19,146 nucleotides of DNA from JBBRGG01 sp038240875 (GCA_038240875.1 JBBRGG010000037.1:1-19146), one strand, 5' to 3'. Counted from the stretch's first letter, positions 1 through 8,500 are shown. The notes: generated from the sequence alone by a model not told the origin. Translations and numbers: made by a program.

Positions 1-1
1 T

Positions 2-595
2 CAGGAATGGGTTGCGGCATCGCGCGAAGCGGGCGGGGATACAAACCTGCGCGATGCATCTTGGAAGCTAGTATTTGATCAGTTTCTCGCGATGAACCAG
101 CCAGCAACTGGCAACGGGAAGGCGGGGTGGGCTAATGGGCAGATCGCGCGGCCCGCGGAAAAGACCAGCCTTAATGCGATGGAAGATACCGAACCTGCGG
201 TTGCAGCGAACGACGGCGTGGTGTGGTTCCGGCCGGTGCCGGGTGGCTCTGATGCGATGCGTGATGTGGTCGGGAACGTCGCGGAATACGTCGCGAGCGA
301 TGCGTCGGCACTCAGGGCAATTACGGATGATCAGCTCGCGTCGAGTCCCAGAATCAAGATATTTTCGAGGGTGGTGAGCGTCATCGGCGGGTCGGCGCTG
401 TCGCCAGCGGAACCTGCGCCAGAAACACCGATTGTGCTTGCTGGATCGACGGTTTCGGCGTTAAAGCGAGGCTTTAGCGATGTTGGATTCCGGCTGGCGT
501 TTACTTCGAGCGAAGCCGGTGGCGGCGCGGGCGCGCAGCCTGGGCTTGCGGTATTGAAGAAGTTGAACGATCAAGGGTTTTTGGCCGCGAAGTAG
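2..595 (+). CDS. C-terminal part of a SUMF1/TagR-like (formylglycine-generating-enzyme fold) protein, 5' partial
   Basis: The reading frame is open from base 2 and stops with TAG at 593-595, so only about 197 C-terminal residues are visible and the real start lies left of the window. The fragment starts inside a QEWVAASREA motif, the counterpart of the SUMF1 family RLPTxxEWExA signature. NLRDASWK, a VVWFRPV strand, the family GNVxEyV motif (GNVAEYV), VIGGSAL (family RGGSW) and a terminal SDVGFRLAF follow in SUMF1 order. The same motifs in the same order end the TagF fusion protein at 10271-14446, so the two are paralogous over this region. No cysteine is visible here, so formylglycine-type oxidase activity is unlikely and a binding or signalling role like T6SS TagR is more plausible. 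What its N-terminus carries (TagF, kinase or something else) cannot be seen. Confidence 0.8.
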   Translation, partial: QEWVAASREAGGDTNLRDASWKLVFDQFLAMNQPATGNGKAGWANGQIARPAEKTSLNAMEDTEPAVAANDGVVWFRPVPGGSDAMRDVVGNVAEYVASDASALRAITDDQLASSPRIKIFSRVVSVIGGSALSPAEPAPETPIVLAGSTVSALKRGFSDVGFRLAFTSSEAGGGAGAQPGLAVLKKLNDQGFLAAK

Positions 596-623
596 GCGGG
601 CAGAGTTGGTTGTGGTTGTCTTG

Positions 624-663
624 TATCAAAAACACACATGGCCTGGAAGTATCCCAGGCCATG
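624..663 (-). terminator. Rho-independent terminator of the minus-strand lipoprotein gene
   Basis: A perfect 10-bp inverted repeat, CATGGCCTGG (637-646) and CCAGGCCATG (654-663), encloses a 7-nt loop. Read on the minus strand, the stem is followed by TGTGTTTTTG, a U-rich tract, which is the expected terminator form. It lies 88 bases past the lipoprotein stop codon. An outer ACACAC/GTGTGT pairing (632-637 with 675-680) could lengthen the structure. The + strand side lacks a T-run, so termination of the convergent gene ending at 595 would be less efficient. Confidence 0.7.
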
Positions 664-750
664 GAAGTAATTTCGTGTGTGCGGGGTGTCAAGCCGCGAC
701 GGCATGTCTTTGGTTGAGGGTTGCGTGAGAGCGAAGCTGATGAGGATTGC

Positions 751-1080
751 TTACTGATCGCTGGCGTTCGCGGTCGTATCAAACTTGGCTGCTTGGGCTG
801 CACGTTGGGTTGCAACCTGTTTGCGATACTCGGAGGCTACCGCGGCAGGGGTTGATTCGCTTGCGCCCAAGCCAAGGCCGAGAGAATCACCTGCAGAGAT
901 CGAGCCCATCGAGCCAGCGGTATCAGCGGAGTTGCCTTGTGCAGAGCTAAGCCAAGAATTGGTGCAGCCACCGCTTGTGAAGGCGAAGAAAGCAAGGCCT
1001 GCGACAAGGCACGCGATCATGCCGACATTTGAGCTATTGGTCAAAGCAAGGGATTCACTCGTGGAACGATGGTTGGACAT
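751..1080 (-). CDS. Small putative lipoprotein (109 aa)
   Basis: The start is the minus-strand ATG at 1080-1078, chosen because GGAGG stands 5 nt upstream (1086-1090). The frame is open further upstream, but those starts lack such a site. The N-terminus has a polar region, then a hydrophobic segment (about residues 19-34) ending in TSGGC with Cys39. This resembles a bacterial lipoprotein signal, although Ser at -3 instead of Leu is non-canonical. The mature part is about 70 residues of Ser, Ala and Gly, with a short polar helix near the C-terminus (SEYRKQVATQRAAQAAKF). No domain was recognised. It is oriented against the T6SS genes and has its own terminator, so it is probably transcribed separately. 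It is too short and lacks the expected beta-sandwich pattern for TssJ, although a periplasmic or outer-membrane role next to the T6SS cannot be excluded. Confidence 0.65.
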   Translation of the reverse strand: MSNHRSTSESLALTNSSNVGMIACLVAGLAFFAFTSGGCTNSWLSSAQGNSADTAGSMGSISAGDSLGLGLGASESTPAAVASEYRKQVATQRAAQAAKFDTTANASDQ

Positions 1081-1085
1081 GCGAA

Positions 1086-1090
1086 CCTCC
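1086..1090 (-). promoter_or_regulatory. Ribosome binding site of the lipoprotein gene
   Basis: GGAGG on the minus strand lies 5 nt before ATG 1080-1078. It decides the start against longer upstream extensions of the same frame. Confidence 0.7.
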
Positions 1091-1302
1091 GCTGCCTTGC
1101 TTGGGATCAAGGCGCAATCAAAACCAAAGCACACAACTTGGCACGACGACAAGACCTGATCAACAAAACTAACTCGATACGTCACGGTGCGGGCGCGCAC
1201 GCCCAACAGTGTGATGTCCATTTGATCGGCAAAGTTGTGGGAGGGCTCAAGGGCGTGCATACTGAGATCGGCGAGAGTTGCGCGAAATTGACGCGTATGG
1301 CA

Positions 1303-1510
1303 CCCCTCCCGGCCATCGGGTGTAGGGGGGCTTTGTCGTCCTTATGGGCTAGGAAAGAGGCTAAAGGCCTTGGGATCATCCAAGACGGCGCAATCGAGAT
1401 ATCTGCGCCGGTTCTGGGAGAAGCCTGTCCGATAGGCGTGCGGCGGGCAGAAGGGCCGATATCATGGAGGAATGCCTAGAGGGCACGCGCGAGCGTGTGT
1501 TCGGGTAGGC
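1303..1510. other. Gene-free stretch dense in short inverted repeats (possible structured RNA or regulatory DNA)
   Basis: This lies in the roughly 500-base gap between the divergent lipoprotein gene and the gene at 1578. Six stems occur in succession. CCCCTCCCG (1303-1311) pairs with CGGG (1317-1320) and AGGGG (1324-1328) around a 3-nt bulge. CTTGG (1369-1373) pairs with CCAAG (1380-1384). CGGCGCA (1386-1392) pairs with TGCGCCG (1404-1410). GCCT (1423-1426) pairs with AGGC (1434-1437). CGGC (1441-1444) pairs with GCCG (1456-1459). CACGC-GCGA-GCGTG (1484-1497) has a GNRA tetraloop and sits inside GCCTA/TAGGC (1474-1478 with 1506-1510). No known RNA family was recognised. Short stems are common in GC-rich DNA, so this is a candidate only. 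Confidence 0.35.
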
Positions 1511-1517
1511 TATTACG

Positions 1518-1546
1518 TTGATGTGTTCTGGCATTACATGTACAAC
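1518..1546 (+). promoter_or_regulatory. Weak candidate sigma-70-type promoter for the gene at 1578
   Basis: TTGATG (1518-1523) and TACAAC (1541-1546) are separated by 17 bases, each matching four of six consensus positions. It lies about 30 bases before the start codon in a locally AT-richer patch. The match could be chance, and planctomycete promoter consensus may differ. Confidence 0.25.
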
Positions 1547-1577
1547 AAGACGCTAAAGCCTCGTTGGTGCGGGGTTG

Positions 1578-2699
1578 ATGAGCGTTTCTATTCGTCGGGA
1601 GTGTCCGGGCGTGATTGAGTTGACGACCGAACAAGGGCGGAAATTAGCGGCGTTATCGCAGCAGCTTCGGCTGCTTCATACCGAGCTTGCGGACCAGAGC
1701 ACTGAGCTTCGATCCGAGCAGCTTCGTGATGAGGTGCAGCGAGCCGTCTCAGCGCTTGCGCCTCAGGAACGCGAAGGGTTTTTGCGCGCCCTCAAAGAAC
1801 GCTTCCCGATTTGGTCTGGGGATGGCGGTGGGGGGATTGATGGTGGGGGGGGTGGAGGAGGTGGCGATGCCGATGGGTTTGCCCGTGCGGCAAGGACGGC
1901 TGCGAGTAAGGCAGCCGAGGAATTAAACGCCGACCCGCGTGCACTCGCGAACAAGCTCGTCGCCATATGCCAAGGGATGGGCGATTTCGAGAAGAGCTCG
2001 ATCATGGCAATTCTGTCTCAAGGCGGGCTGTTGGCGGCTCCAATTGTCAAGACGGTAACTGTGGCAACAGCGGCTGCACCGGTCGCGACCCCGGTGCCAC
2101 GGGTTGAGCCAAAGGTCGAGGCTTCGCCATCACAACGAGTTGATACGAGCAAGCTTGAAGGCGTTGCGCTGACTCCGGGGCAGCCTTTGGCGGAGTTGAA
2201 GCGTGCGCTGGGTGTGTCGGCGGATTCGAACCTCGATGGCGTGCGAGTGGTCGAATTGGCGTCGATGCTGACCGAATTCGTGGTCAAGTTGGAACCTTGG
2301 GCGTGTCAATATTGGAAGGACATGGCTCCGGATGCACGCAATGAGGTGCCTCCGACGCTGGCGCGGACGCTTGGGAAATATGCTTCTAATACAGATGAAA
2401 AGGTGACAAAGGAAGTTGTGGCTCGCGAGACGTATCGCCTGCGAAGCCTGGTAAGTTTGCTGATGAAAGGCGTTCGTGAAGCCGGGAAGCAGTATGCTCG
2501 CGATCATCTGACGCGGTTTGGGCTTGATCCGATCGTGAAGGAATCTAAAGCTGGGTTTGCTCAGCCCAAGGCGTCGGCAAACTGGGAGCAATACGTCAAG
2601 CTCATGGAAGGCGTTGACGCTAACTGGATCGAGCAGCGGATTAAAAAGCTGATCGCATCGGACGTGGACGCTGGGTTGTCGGCGGTCGTTAGCAAATAG
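1578..2699 (+). CDS. T6SS-linked protein of unknown function with Gly-rich linker (373 aa)
   Basis: I do not recognise this protein with confidence. ATG 1578 is taken as the start because GGGG lies just upstream; TTG 1575 would add one residue. Residues about 15-75 form a predicted amphipathic helical region (LAALSQQLRLLHTELADQS onward). A Gly/Asp-rich linker follows (about 80-97), then an Ala-rich helical region (about 100-150), a Val/Pro/Ala-rich linker (about 155-185), and a well-formed C-terminal alpha-helical region (about 195-370) with WACQYWKDMAP, RETYRLRSLVSLLMKGV and WEQYVKLMEGVDANWIEQR. The C-terminal region reminds me weakly of the helical tail of T6SS FHA proteins (TagH/ImpI), but no FHA domain is present. 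It precedes tssK on the same strand after a 338-base gap, so a T6SS accessory role is inferred from position. A run of eight G bases lies in the linker. Confidence 0.7.
   Translation: MSVSIRRECPGVIELTTEQGRKLAALSQQLRLLHTELADQSTELRSEQLRDEVQRAVSALAPQEREGFLRALKERFPIWSGDGGGGIDGGGGGGGGDADGFARAARTAASKAAEELNADPRALANKLVAICQGMGDFEKSSIMAILSQGGLLAAPIVKTVTVATAAAPVATPVPRVEPKVEASPSQRVDTSKLEGVALTPGQPLAELKRALGVSADSNLDGVRVVELASMLTEFVVKLEPWACQYWKDMAPDARNEVPPTLARTLGKYASNTDEKVTKEVVARETYRLRSLVSLLMKGVREAGKQYARDHLTRFGLDPIVKESKAGFAQPKASANWEQYVKLMEGVDANWIEQRIKKLIASDVDAGLSAVVSK
1845..1852 (+). repeat. Eight-G homopolymer inside a coding region
   Basis: Eight consecutive G bases start on a codon boundary in the Gly-rich linker of the gene at 1578-2699, and a six-G run lies at 1830-1835. 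Slippage by one base here would shift the frame for the C-terminal 280 or so residues. Confidence 0.9.
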
Positions 2700-3037
2700 T
2701 TCTGGTCGGACGCAGGTTGGTCTGGTCTCTTTGGAAATGGTGCATGCGCTCAACAGGCTTGCGTCAAGATTACGAAAATGCGTATTGAGTGGTGTTTGGT
2801 GCTAAGCGTGAGTAGTTTAATTGGGCTAAGAAGACGGTCCAAAGCTAGTAGGAGAGCAGAGTTGGGCTCGCACACATGCAGAAAAGTGGGTAGTGTGAGG
2901 TAACAGAAGCTTGTGCGGAGGGTTGGGTTCGTGTGCATGGACGAAATGGGCGGGGATGAATTGGCCGAGCAGGCTCATTACTAGGTGGTGTTTGGCTTGT
3001 CGAGCGGGTTTACTGAGTGACCACAAGGGAGGCGTCG
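2700..3037. other. Intergenic region before tssK
   Basis: I see no convincing gene here. The stretch is G/T-rich on the + strand. It holds two copies of GTGGTGTTTGG (2789-2799 and 2985-2995) and two similar blocks starting GTTGGGCTCG and GTTGGGTTCG (near 2861 and 2923). No clear terminator with a T-run or promoter with good consensus was found. A 41-codon frame from ATG 2778 lacks a ribosome binding site and any recognisable content. Confidence 0.5.
3025..3032 (+). promoter_or_regulatory. Ribosome binding site of tssK
   Basis: AAGGGAGG lies 5 nt before ATG 3038. It supports that start over the in-frame GTG at 3017. Confidence 0.8.
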
Positions 3038-4516
3038 ATGTCGCAAATGGGCATGCAATCAGGAATGCAAGGCGGATCTCAAACTGGTTCACAGTTGGGC
3101 ATGGTCCACTGGCACGAGGGCTTGTTTTTGCAGCCTCACCACTTGCAAACTATGCAGCGTGAGGTTGTTGATCAAGCTTCTCGCGAACGGCGGCTGACGT
3201 GGGCGTATCCCTATGGCGTGGTTGAATGCCGATTATCGACTGATGCGTTGGAGAACATGCTGGTTCGCATCGATCGCTTGCGGGCGGTGATGCCTAGTGG
3301 CTTGGAGATCGATGCGCCAGGGAACACGGACATTCCTGCGCTCGATATCAAGCGAGTGTTTCAGTCTACTAGTGGCAGTTTCACGGTGAGTTTGGCGGTG
3401 CCTTTGTGGCAATCGTCGCGTGGGAACACGGTTGAGCCAGCGATGGCGGGGGCTGCGTCGGCGGCACGACGCGCGGTCGCCGAGGAAACGCGGGTGAAGC
3501 GGCTGTTTCGCATCGCGGAAGTCACGCGGCCCGACGAAAATACCGGCGAGAACCCACAACCGGTTTTGGTTCGCAAATACAACGCAAGGCTCGTGACCGA
3601 CGCGGACGACACGCAGGACATGGAACTGTTACCTTTGCTTCGGATTATGAGTGCGGCGGAAGAGCAGACGTTGCCCAGGCCCGATCCAGACTTTGTGCCA
3701 CCTTGCATGATTCTTGGAGGCAACCCGACGTTGCGGAACAAAGTTCGCGACCTATCGAGCGCGGTGGAAGCGGCTCGAAAGGAATGCGTCGATACATTGA
3801 CGCGTGGCGGCTGGGTCACGGAGAATTTACGAGCTTCGCAACTGATTCAGATGATGCGGCTGCAGACGCTGAACCGATATGCGGCGCGGCTGCCTTCGTT
3901 GGTGCTTGGCGGGGTTGCCGGGCCTGGAACGCTGCCGACGTTTGAGGCATATTTGGAACTGCGCGAGTTGCTGGGCGAGCTTGCGGCGTTGACGCCGGAC
4001 CGTGATCCCTTTGACGCGCCCAAGTATGACCATGACAACCCAAGCGTGGTCTTTGCGGAGCTTGATCGCAGGATCCGACCTTTGTTGCGTGGCGAGACCA
4101 AGGGAACATACGAGAAGATTCCGTTTGTTCGCGATGGTACAAATTTGGTTTTGTCACAGGCGCTGACCGAGGCACACCTGGCCAACACCAATGGCTTGTA
4201 TTTGAGCGTGCGTACGAAGATGGACGCGGCGGCTCTTGCGCGCCTGGTTGAGAACCAGAGCAACTTCAAGTTGATGCCCAAGAGCTTGCTCAGGACGAAC
4301 ATTTATGGTGTGAAGCTGAAGGAAGATCGCGTGCCGCCGTATGAATTCCCGGCGGGAGCGGATTTGCGGTACTTTCAACTTTTGCCTGGCGATGCCGATA
4401 CGAACAAGACGGTGTGGAAGCAGATCGAGACCGAGAAGGCGATGGCGATCAAGTGGGCCGAAACCGAGACGTTTGAGTTTGTAGAAGTGAACCTGTGCGT
4501 GCGCACGACGGCCTGA
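3038..4516 (+). CDS. tssK: T6SS baseplate component TssK (492 aa)
   Basis: TssK is the cytoplasmic trimeric adaptor that links the T6SS baseplate (TssF/TssG) to the TssL/TssM membrane complex. The N-terminal family signature is clear at residues 23-38 (VHWHEGLFLQPHHLQ), matching the usual W-x-E-G-M/L-F-L-x-P-x-H-x-Q pattern. A beta-rich domain follows, then a helical middle (LPSLVLGGVAGPGTLPTFEAYLELRELLGELAAL, about 285-320) and a C-terminal beta domain of the kind that contacts TssL. Proteobacterial TssK is about 445 aa; here the extra length includes a Gln/Gly/Met-rich N-terminal tail (residues 1-22) and insertions. The start is set by a strong ribosome binding site. It lies upstream of tssL and tssM, the order common in T6SS clusters. 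I see no broken motif. Confidence 0.9.
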   Translation: MSQMGMQSGMQGGSQTGSQLGMVHWHEGLFLQPHHLQTMQREVVDQASRERRLTWAYPYGVVECRLSTDALENMLVRIDRLRAVMPSGLEIDAPGNTDIPALDIKRVFQSTSGSFTVSLAVPLWQSSRGNTVEPAMAGAASAARRAVAEETRVKRLFRIAEVTRPDENTGENPQPVLVRKYNARLVTDADDTQDMELLPLLRIMSAAEEQTLPRPDPDFVPPCMILGGNPTLRNKVRDLSSAVEAARKECVDTLTRGGWVTENLRASQLIQMMRLQTLNRYAARLPSLVLGGVAGPGTLPTFEAYLELRELLGELAALTPDRDPFDAPKYDHDNPSVVFAELDRRIRPLLRGETKGTYEKIPFVRDGTNLVLSQALTEAHLANTNGLYLSVRTKMDAAALARLVENQSNFKLMPKSLLRTNIYGVKLKEDRVPPYEFPAGADLRYFQLLPGDADTNKTVWKQIETEKAMAIKWAETETFEFVEVNLCVRTTA

Positions 4517-4595
4517 ATAGGTTTGGGTGAATAGGTTTGTGTGGGTTGGTGTTGATGAAGTGGTTAGGATGAAGCGGTTTGGATGAAATGATTTT
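4515..4595 (+). repeat. Degenerate 14-nt tandem repeats between tssK and tssL
   Basis: Two copies, GAATAGGTTTGGGT (4515-4528) and GAATAGGTTTGTGT (4529-4542), differ by one base. After an 11-base spacer, three head-to-tail units follow: GATGAAGTGGTTAG (4554-4567), GATGAAGCGGTTTG (4568-4581) and GATGAAATGATTTT (4582-4595). The first unit overlaps the tssK stop codon. The + strand is almost free of C, and its clustered G runs (GG, GGG, GG, GGG, GG) could allow a two-layer G-quadruplex. Confidence 0.8.
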
Positions 4596-4685
4596 GTCGA
4601 GTTGAGTTGAATTTGGCAGGTTCGCTGAAAGAACGATTAGACCAGTATGTGCGTGGCACCAGAGATGGAGCGTGCGCGTTAGCAC

Positions 4686-4692
4686 GAGGGAG
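4686..4692 (+). promoter_or_regulatory. Ribosome binding site of tssL
   Basis: GAGGGAG lies 7 nt before ATG 4700. It decides the start against the in-frame TTG at 4607, which would add 31 residues without family resemblance. Confidence 0.75.
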
Positions 4693-4699
4693 TAGATTG

Positions 4700-5419
4700 A
4701 TGAATCTGTCGGACATTTGCGAGCCACTGTTCCAGCATGTGTGCCGATTAAACCGCATGGGTCGCAAGGGCGGCCGTGCGGACGCGGCGACGGTGCGTGC
4801 GGAACTCAAGGGAATTCTTCAGGACGTTCGCGCGAAGGCCGAGGCAACGCCGGGCATGGTCTCGCCATACGAAGGCATCGAAGCGATCCTGATCTACTTC
4901 GCCGACTCAATGATTTTGTCGGGCGATCTTAAGTTTGCAGGCGGATGGAAGCCCATCAGCCACGACCCCGCGGTGATCGGGCTGAAGGTTGAGCCCGAGC
5001 TTGGGTTTGAGGAGCGATTCTGGGACATGCTTGAGGAAGCGCTGCGCGACCCCACGGATAATGCGACGCAGAAGCTGAGTGTATATTACACCTGCATAGG
5101 GCTTGGTTTTACGGGGTTGTATACGGGCCAGCCAGAGTATGTCAAGCGCAAGATGCTGGAGATTGCCGCTCGATTGCGTGGCAACATCGACGCGGACTTT
5201 GCCAGCAAGATCTGTCAGAATGCGTATGAGCACACCGACGAGCGCGAGCTTCAGATGCGGCGCGGTCGCCGCTTGGTCGGGCTTGTATTGGTGCTCGTTG
5301 CGATGATGGTGTCGCTCTTGATTGGGTATGTGTGGGCATTCCGCGAGAGCAGCAAGACGCTGACGAGCGCACTGAACACGCTGGTGAAGCAGAGTTCGCC
5401 CGACGCGCCCAAGAACTGA
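4700..5419 (+). CDS. tssL: T6SS inner-membrane protein TssL, DotU/IcmH family (239 aa)
   Basis: TssL is a tail-anchored inner-membrane protein that, with TssM, forms the T6SS trans-envelope complex and contacts TssK through its cytoplasmic domain. The N-terminus, NLSDICEPLFQHVCRLNR, is the typical DotU opening. The cytoplasmic helical domain includes the family stretches FAGGWKP and ELGFEERFWDMLEEALRDP, and LSVYYTCIGLGFTGLY (family YyciaLGFeGrY). A single hydrophobic segment at about residues 191-214, preceded by RRGRR, gives an N-in tail anchor, followed by a short periplasmic tail of about 25 residues. No OmpA-like peptidoglycan-binding domain is attached, so cell-wall anchoring must come from elsewhere if it exists. 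The length is near the usual for the short form. It lies 183 bases after tssK and 173 before tssM. Confidence 0.9.
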   Translation: MNLSDICEPLFQHVCRLNRMGRKGGRADAATVRAELKGILQDVRAKAEATPGMVSPYEGIEAILIYFADSMILSGDLKFAGGWKPISHDPAVIGLKVEPELGFEERFWDMLEEALRDPTDNATQKLSVYYTCIGLGFTGLYTGQPEYVKRKMLEIAARLRGNIDADFASKICQNAYEHTDERELQMRRGRRLVGLVLVLVAMMVSLLIGYVWAFRESSKTLTSALNTLVKQSSPDAPKN

Positions 5420-5592
5420 TACATGACGCGCTAGCTAAAGGTGGCAAATAGTAGAAGCAGGCTTTGAGAGCGGGGTTTGAACGAAAGTGGAATCGGCAAC
5501 GAGTTAAATTGAACACAACGAAACGGCGTGTTGCACTGGGCAAGAGGGTTGGCTTGCGTGGCACGACGAGGTTGAAAGGGACGGGTAGCACG

Positions 5593-8500
5593 ATGGGCGC
5601 AAAGATTCTACGGAGCATGACCGGGCTGCCAGGGCCGTTACAGGGGTTGGTATACGTCGCTTCGGGAGGCGGGATATTGACGGCGTTAATGTACGCCGCA
5701 GACCCTAGAAGCCCGATCTGGAAGATCTTGCTTGGGGTGCTGCTGGTGGTGGGCGTGGTGCTGATCTTGTACCAACTGGTGCTGACGCTGCGCGACAAGT
5801 CCAAAGGTGGCAAGATGGCGTCGGTCTTGTCGCGCTCGGGGAGCACGGGCGGCAAGGGTGACCCCGCCGAGACGGCTCGCCGAGATGACTTGCGCAAGAA
5901 GTTTGAAGAAGGCGTCGAAACCTTTCGCAAGGCGGGCAAGGACTTGTATAGCTTGCCTTGGGTTTTGCTGGTCGGCCCTTCGGGTTCGGGCAAGACCGAA
6001 GCCATTCGCCACTGCGGCGTGGGCTTTCCGCCTGGGCTGCAGGACACGCTTCAGGGCTCCGGCGGCACGATGAACATGAATTGGTGGTTCACCAACAATT
6101 CGGTTGTGCTTGATACTGCCGGGCGCATGTTCATGCAGGATGCCGACGCGGGCGGCAGCAGCGAATGGAAGGACTTCCTGAAGTTGCTTAAGGCGGTTCG
6201 GCCTAATTGCCCGATCAACGGCTTGCTCCTTGTGATCAGCAGCGAAACATTGTTGAAGGACTCGACGGAAAAAATTGAGAAGGACGCCGGGGCAATTGCT
6301 CGCCAACTTGATGTGATCCAGCGCACGCTCGACGTGCGTTTTCCGGTGTACACAGTCGTTACCAAGTGCGACAAGATCATCGGCTTTCGCGAGTTTTTTG
6401 AAGGGCTTACCGATCCCAACCTTCAGCATCAGATTCTTGGCTGGTCCAACCCAGCACCACTGGACGAAGCATTCAAGCCCGAGCAGGTTGACGCGCACCT
6501 TGACCAGGTTCGCCAGCGGCTGATGCGGCGTCGTGCGGGCTTGCTGCAGAACCCAGTACACACGACCGACCCGATGGCTCGCAGGACCGATCAGGTTGAC
6601 GAGTTGTTTGAATTGCCCGACAACATGATGCGCATCGCGCCGCGACTGAAGCGGTACTTGGAAATGATCTTTGTCGCAGGCGAATGGAGCCCCAAGCCTT
6701 TGTTCTTGCGTGGTATCTATTTCACGAGCTCGATGCGGGAAGGCCAGGCGTTGGACATGGCTCTTGCGAGCACGCTTGGGATCGACGTTGAAAGCCTGCC
6801 TAGCTCGCGTCAATGGGAAAAGGATCGCAGCTATTTCTTACGAGACGTCTTCCTCAGCAAAGTGTTCAAGGAAAAGGGCTTGGTTACCAGCGCGACCAAC
6901 GTCAGCGCGCAACAACGCAAGCAGCGAGTGGGCGCGATCTTTGGCATGGTTGCCGTCGTTGCGGTCTTCGCGGTGTTGATGGTCTTTGGGTACTTCACGT
7001 TCAACGATCGGATTGGGCCGGCGGCTCGCTTCTGGGGCGGGTTGAACAACGGGTTCGCCGAGGGTGGCGACAAGGAAGGCTTGCTGGTCGGCGACAAAGA
7101 AGTCGATGGCAAGTTCAAGTATGAATACCTCGGGCACGAAGGCTTCCTGCGTGACGACGCGTTTGTTGATCGCACGGGCGCGTCGCTGACCAGGCGCGCG
7201 GACCTTCTTGAACAGACTACTGAACAAGCGGATCGCGAGATCAAAGCGCCAGCAGTAGCCAAGCCTTTGGGGCCGTTCCTTGGGTTCGGTGATGACTTCC
7301 TAGGCGAGCAAGGCGACGCGCACCGCGCGGTTTTGGAGCGCACAACGGTTAAGCCCTTGCTGCAGGCGGTTCGTAGCAAATTCCTTAGTGAAGAGCAGTG
7401 GGGCCCGGTCGCGGTTGCGGCTTTGGGCGAGATGGTTCGCTTACAAACCTACTCGCACAACGAAAGGCCTGGCGCGAGCGTTGACAACACGCGGCGGCCG
7501 AGCGGGCCTGATGCGGGCTTGCCCACGCGGCCTGCGATCGATATCGATGCGCTCTTCCGCTATGTGCTGGATGATCAGGAGTATGCCGAGTATCGCGAAG
7601 ACGCGAAGAAGCTGGGCGACGCGATATCGCGTGCATATCAGGAAGGTTTTGGTAGTACTGGCGCGAGCGAAAGCCTTGGCGGCAAGGACGCGATCATCGC
7701 CGATTCGGTTGACAAAGTGCTTCGGCAGATCGCTTCGACGCAGGGTGCGCCTGGCTCTGATTGGGCGCGCCTGACGACGATGGGTGTCGAGCTGAAGAAA
7801 TTCAATGATGCCGAGCAGAGCTTGTTGCAGCTTGAGTTCATTCGTGATGTGCAGCGCGCTCCTAAAGACCCTGCGGAGCATGAGCGATTTGCGACCGACT
7901 ACGCCGAGCGGTTGAAGAAAATGGACGATGCACGAAAGGAAATCGATAGGATCGCTGAGGAAATCGGCAGGCAGCGTTTGGCAGATATTCCAAAGTTGCT
8001 CGACGAAGAAGAGCGTCGCGTGCGCGATGGTGCGTTGGCGACGGTGTCGCGCTTGCGTCAGCAATTGCCCGACCCAAGCAGCGGGATGCTGGGCCAGTTA
8101 GCAGGGGCCGCGAAAACCGCGGCTGGAGACAAGGCCAAAGCCGCGCCCGTAGTTCCTACGGATCAACTCGATGCCGTGCTCGGCAAGCTCCCCGAAGATT
8201 TGAAGAAGCTCATCGCACAGGTCAACAAGGCCAAGACCGACGTCGAAAGCGCCAACGGGCCGGTATCGGTCGCTATCTCGGCGCTTCGCACGCAAGTGAA
8301 CGAAGTAGCTCCGCTGCTGGTTGCGTTCAGCAAAGACGCGCAGGACCGCCGTGCGTATGGATTGCGATACGACGTGTACAACACGGGCCAGAAGGCATTG
8401 AGCCAGTCCAAGACTGCGGAAGTTCCTGCTGGGAAAGTTCTGACATTCTCGGCGTTGACCGCGGCGGCGGATGCGGCTCGCGACAACCTTGTTCGCGATG

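Noticed and set aside
751..1080. The small lipoprotein as TssJ
   Set aside because: It is only 109 residues with a low-complexity mature part of about 70 residues, lies on the opposite strand with its own terminator, and shows no beta-sandwich pattern.
1069..1479. A + strand frame of 136 codons
   Set aside because: It overlaps the start and ribosome site of the lipoprotein gene, has no ribosome site of its own, and its composition looks like translated non-coding sequence.
2778..2903. A 41-codon small ORF in the gap before tssK
   Set aside because: It has no ribosome binding site, no recognisable content, and lies in a G/T-rich region that gives chance frames.
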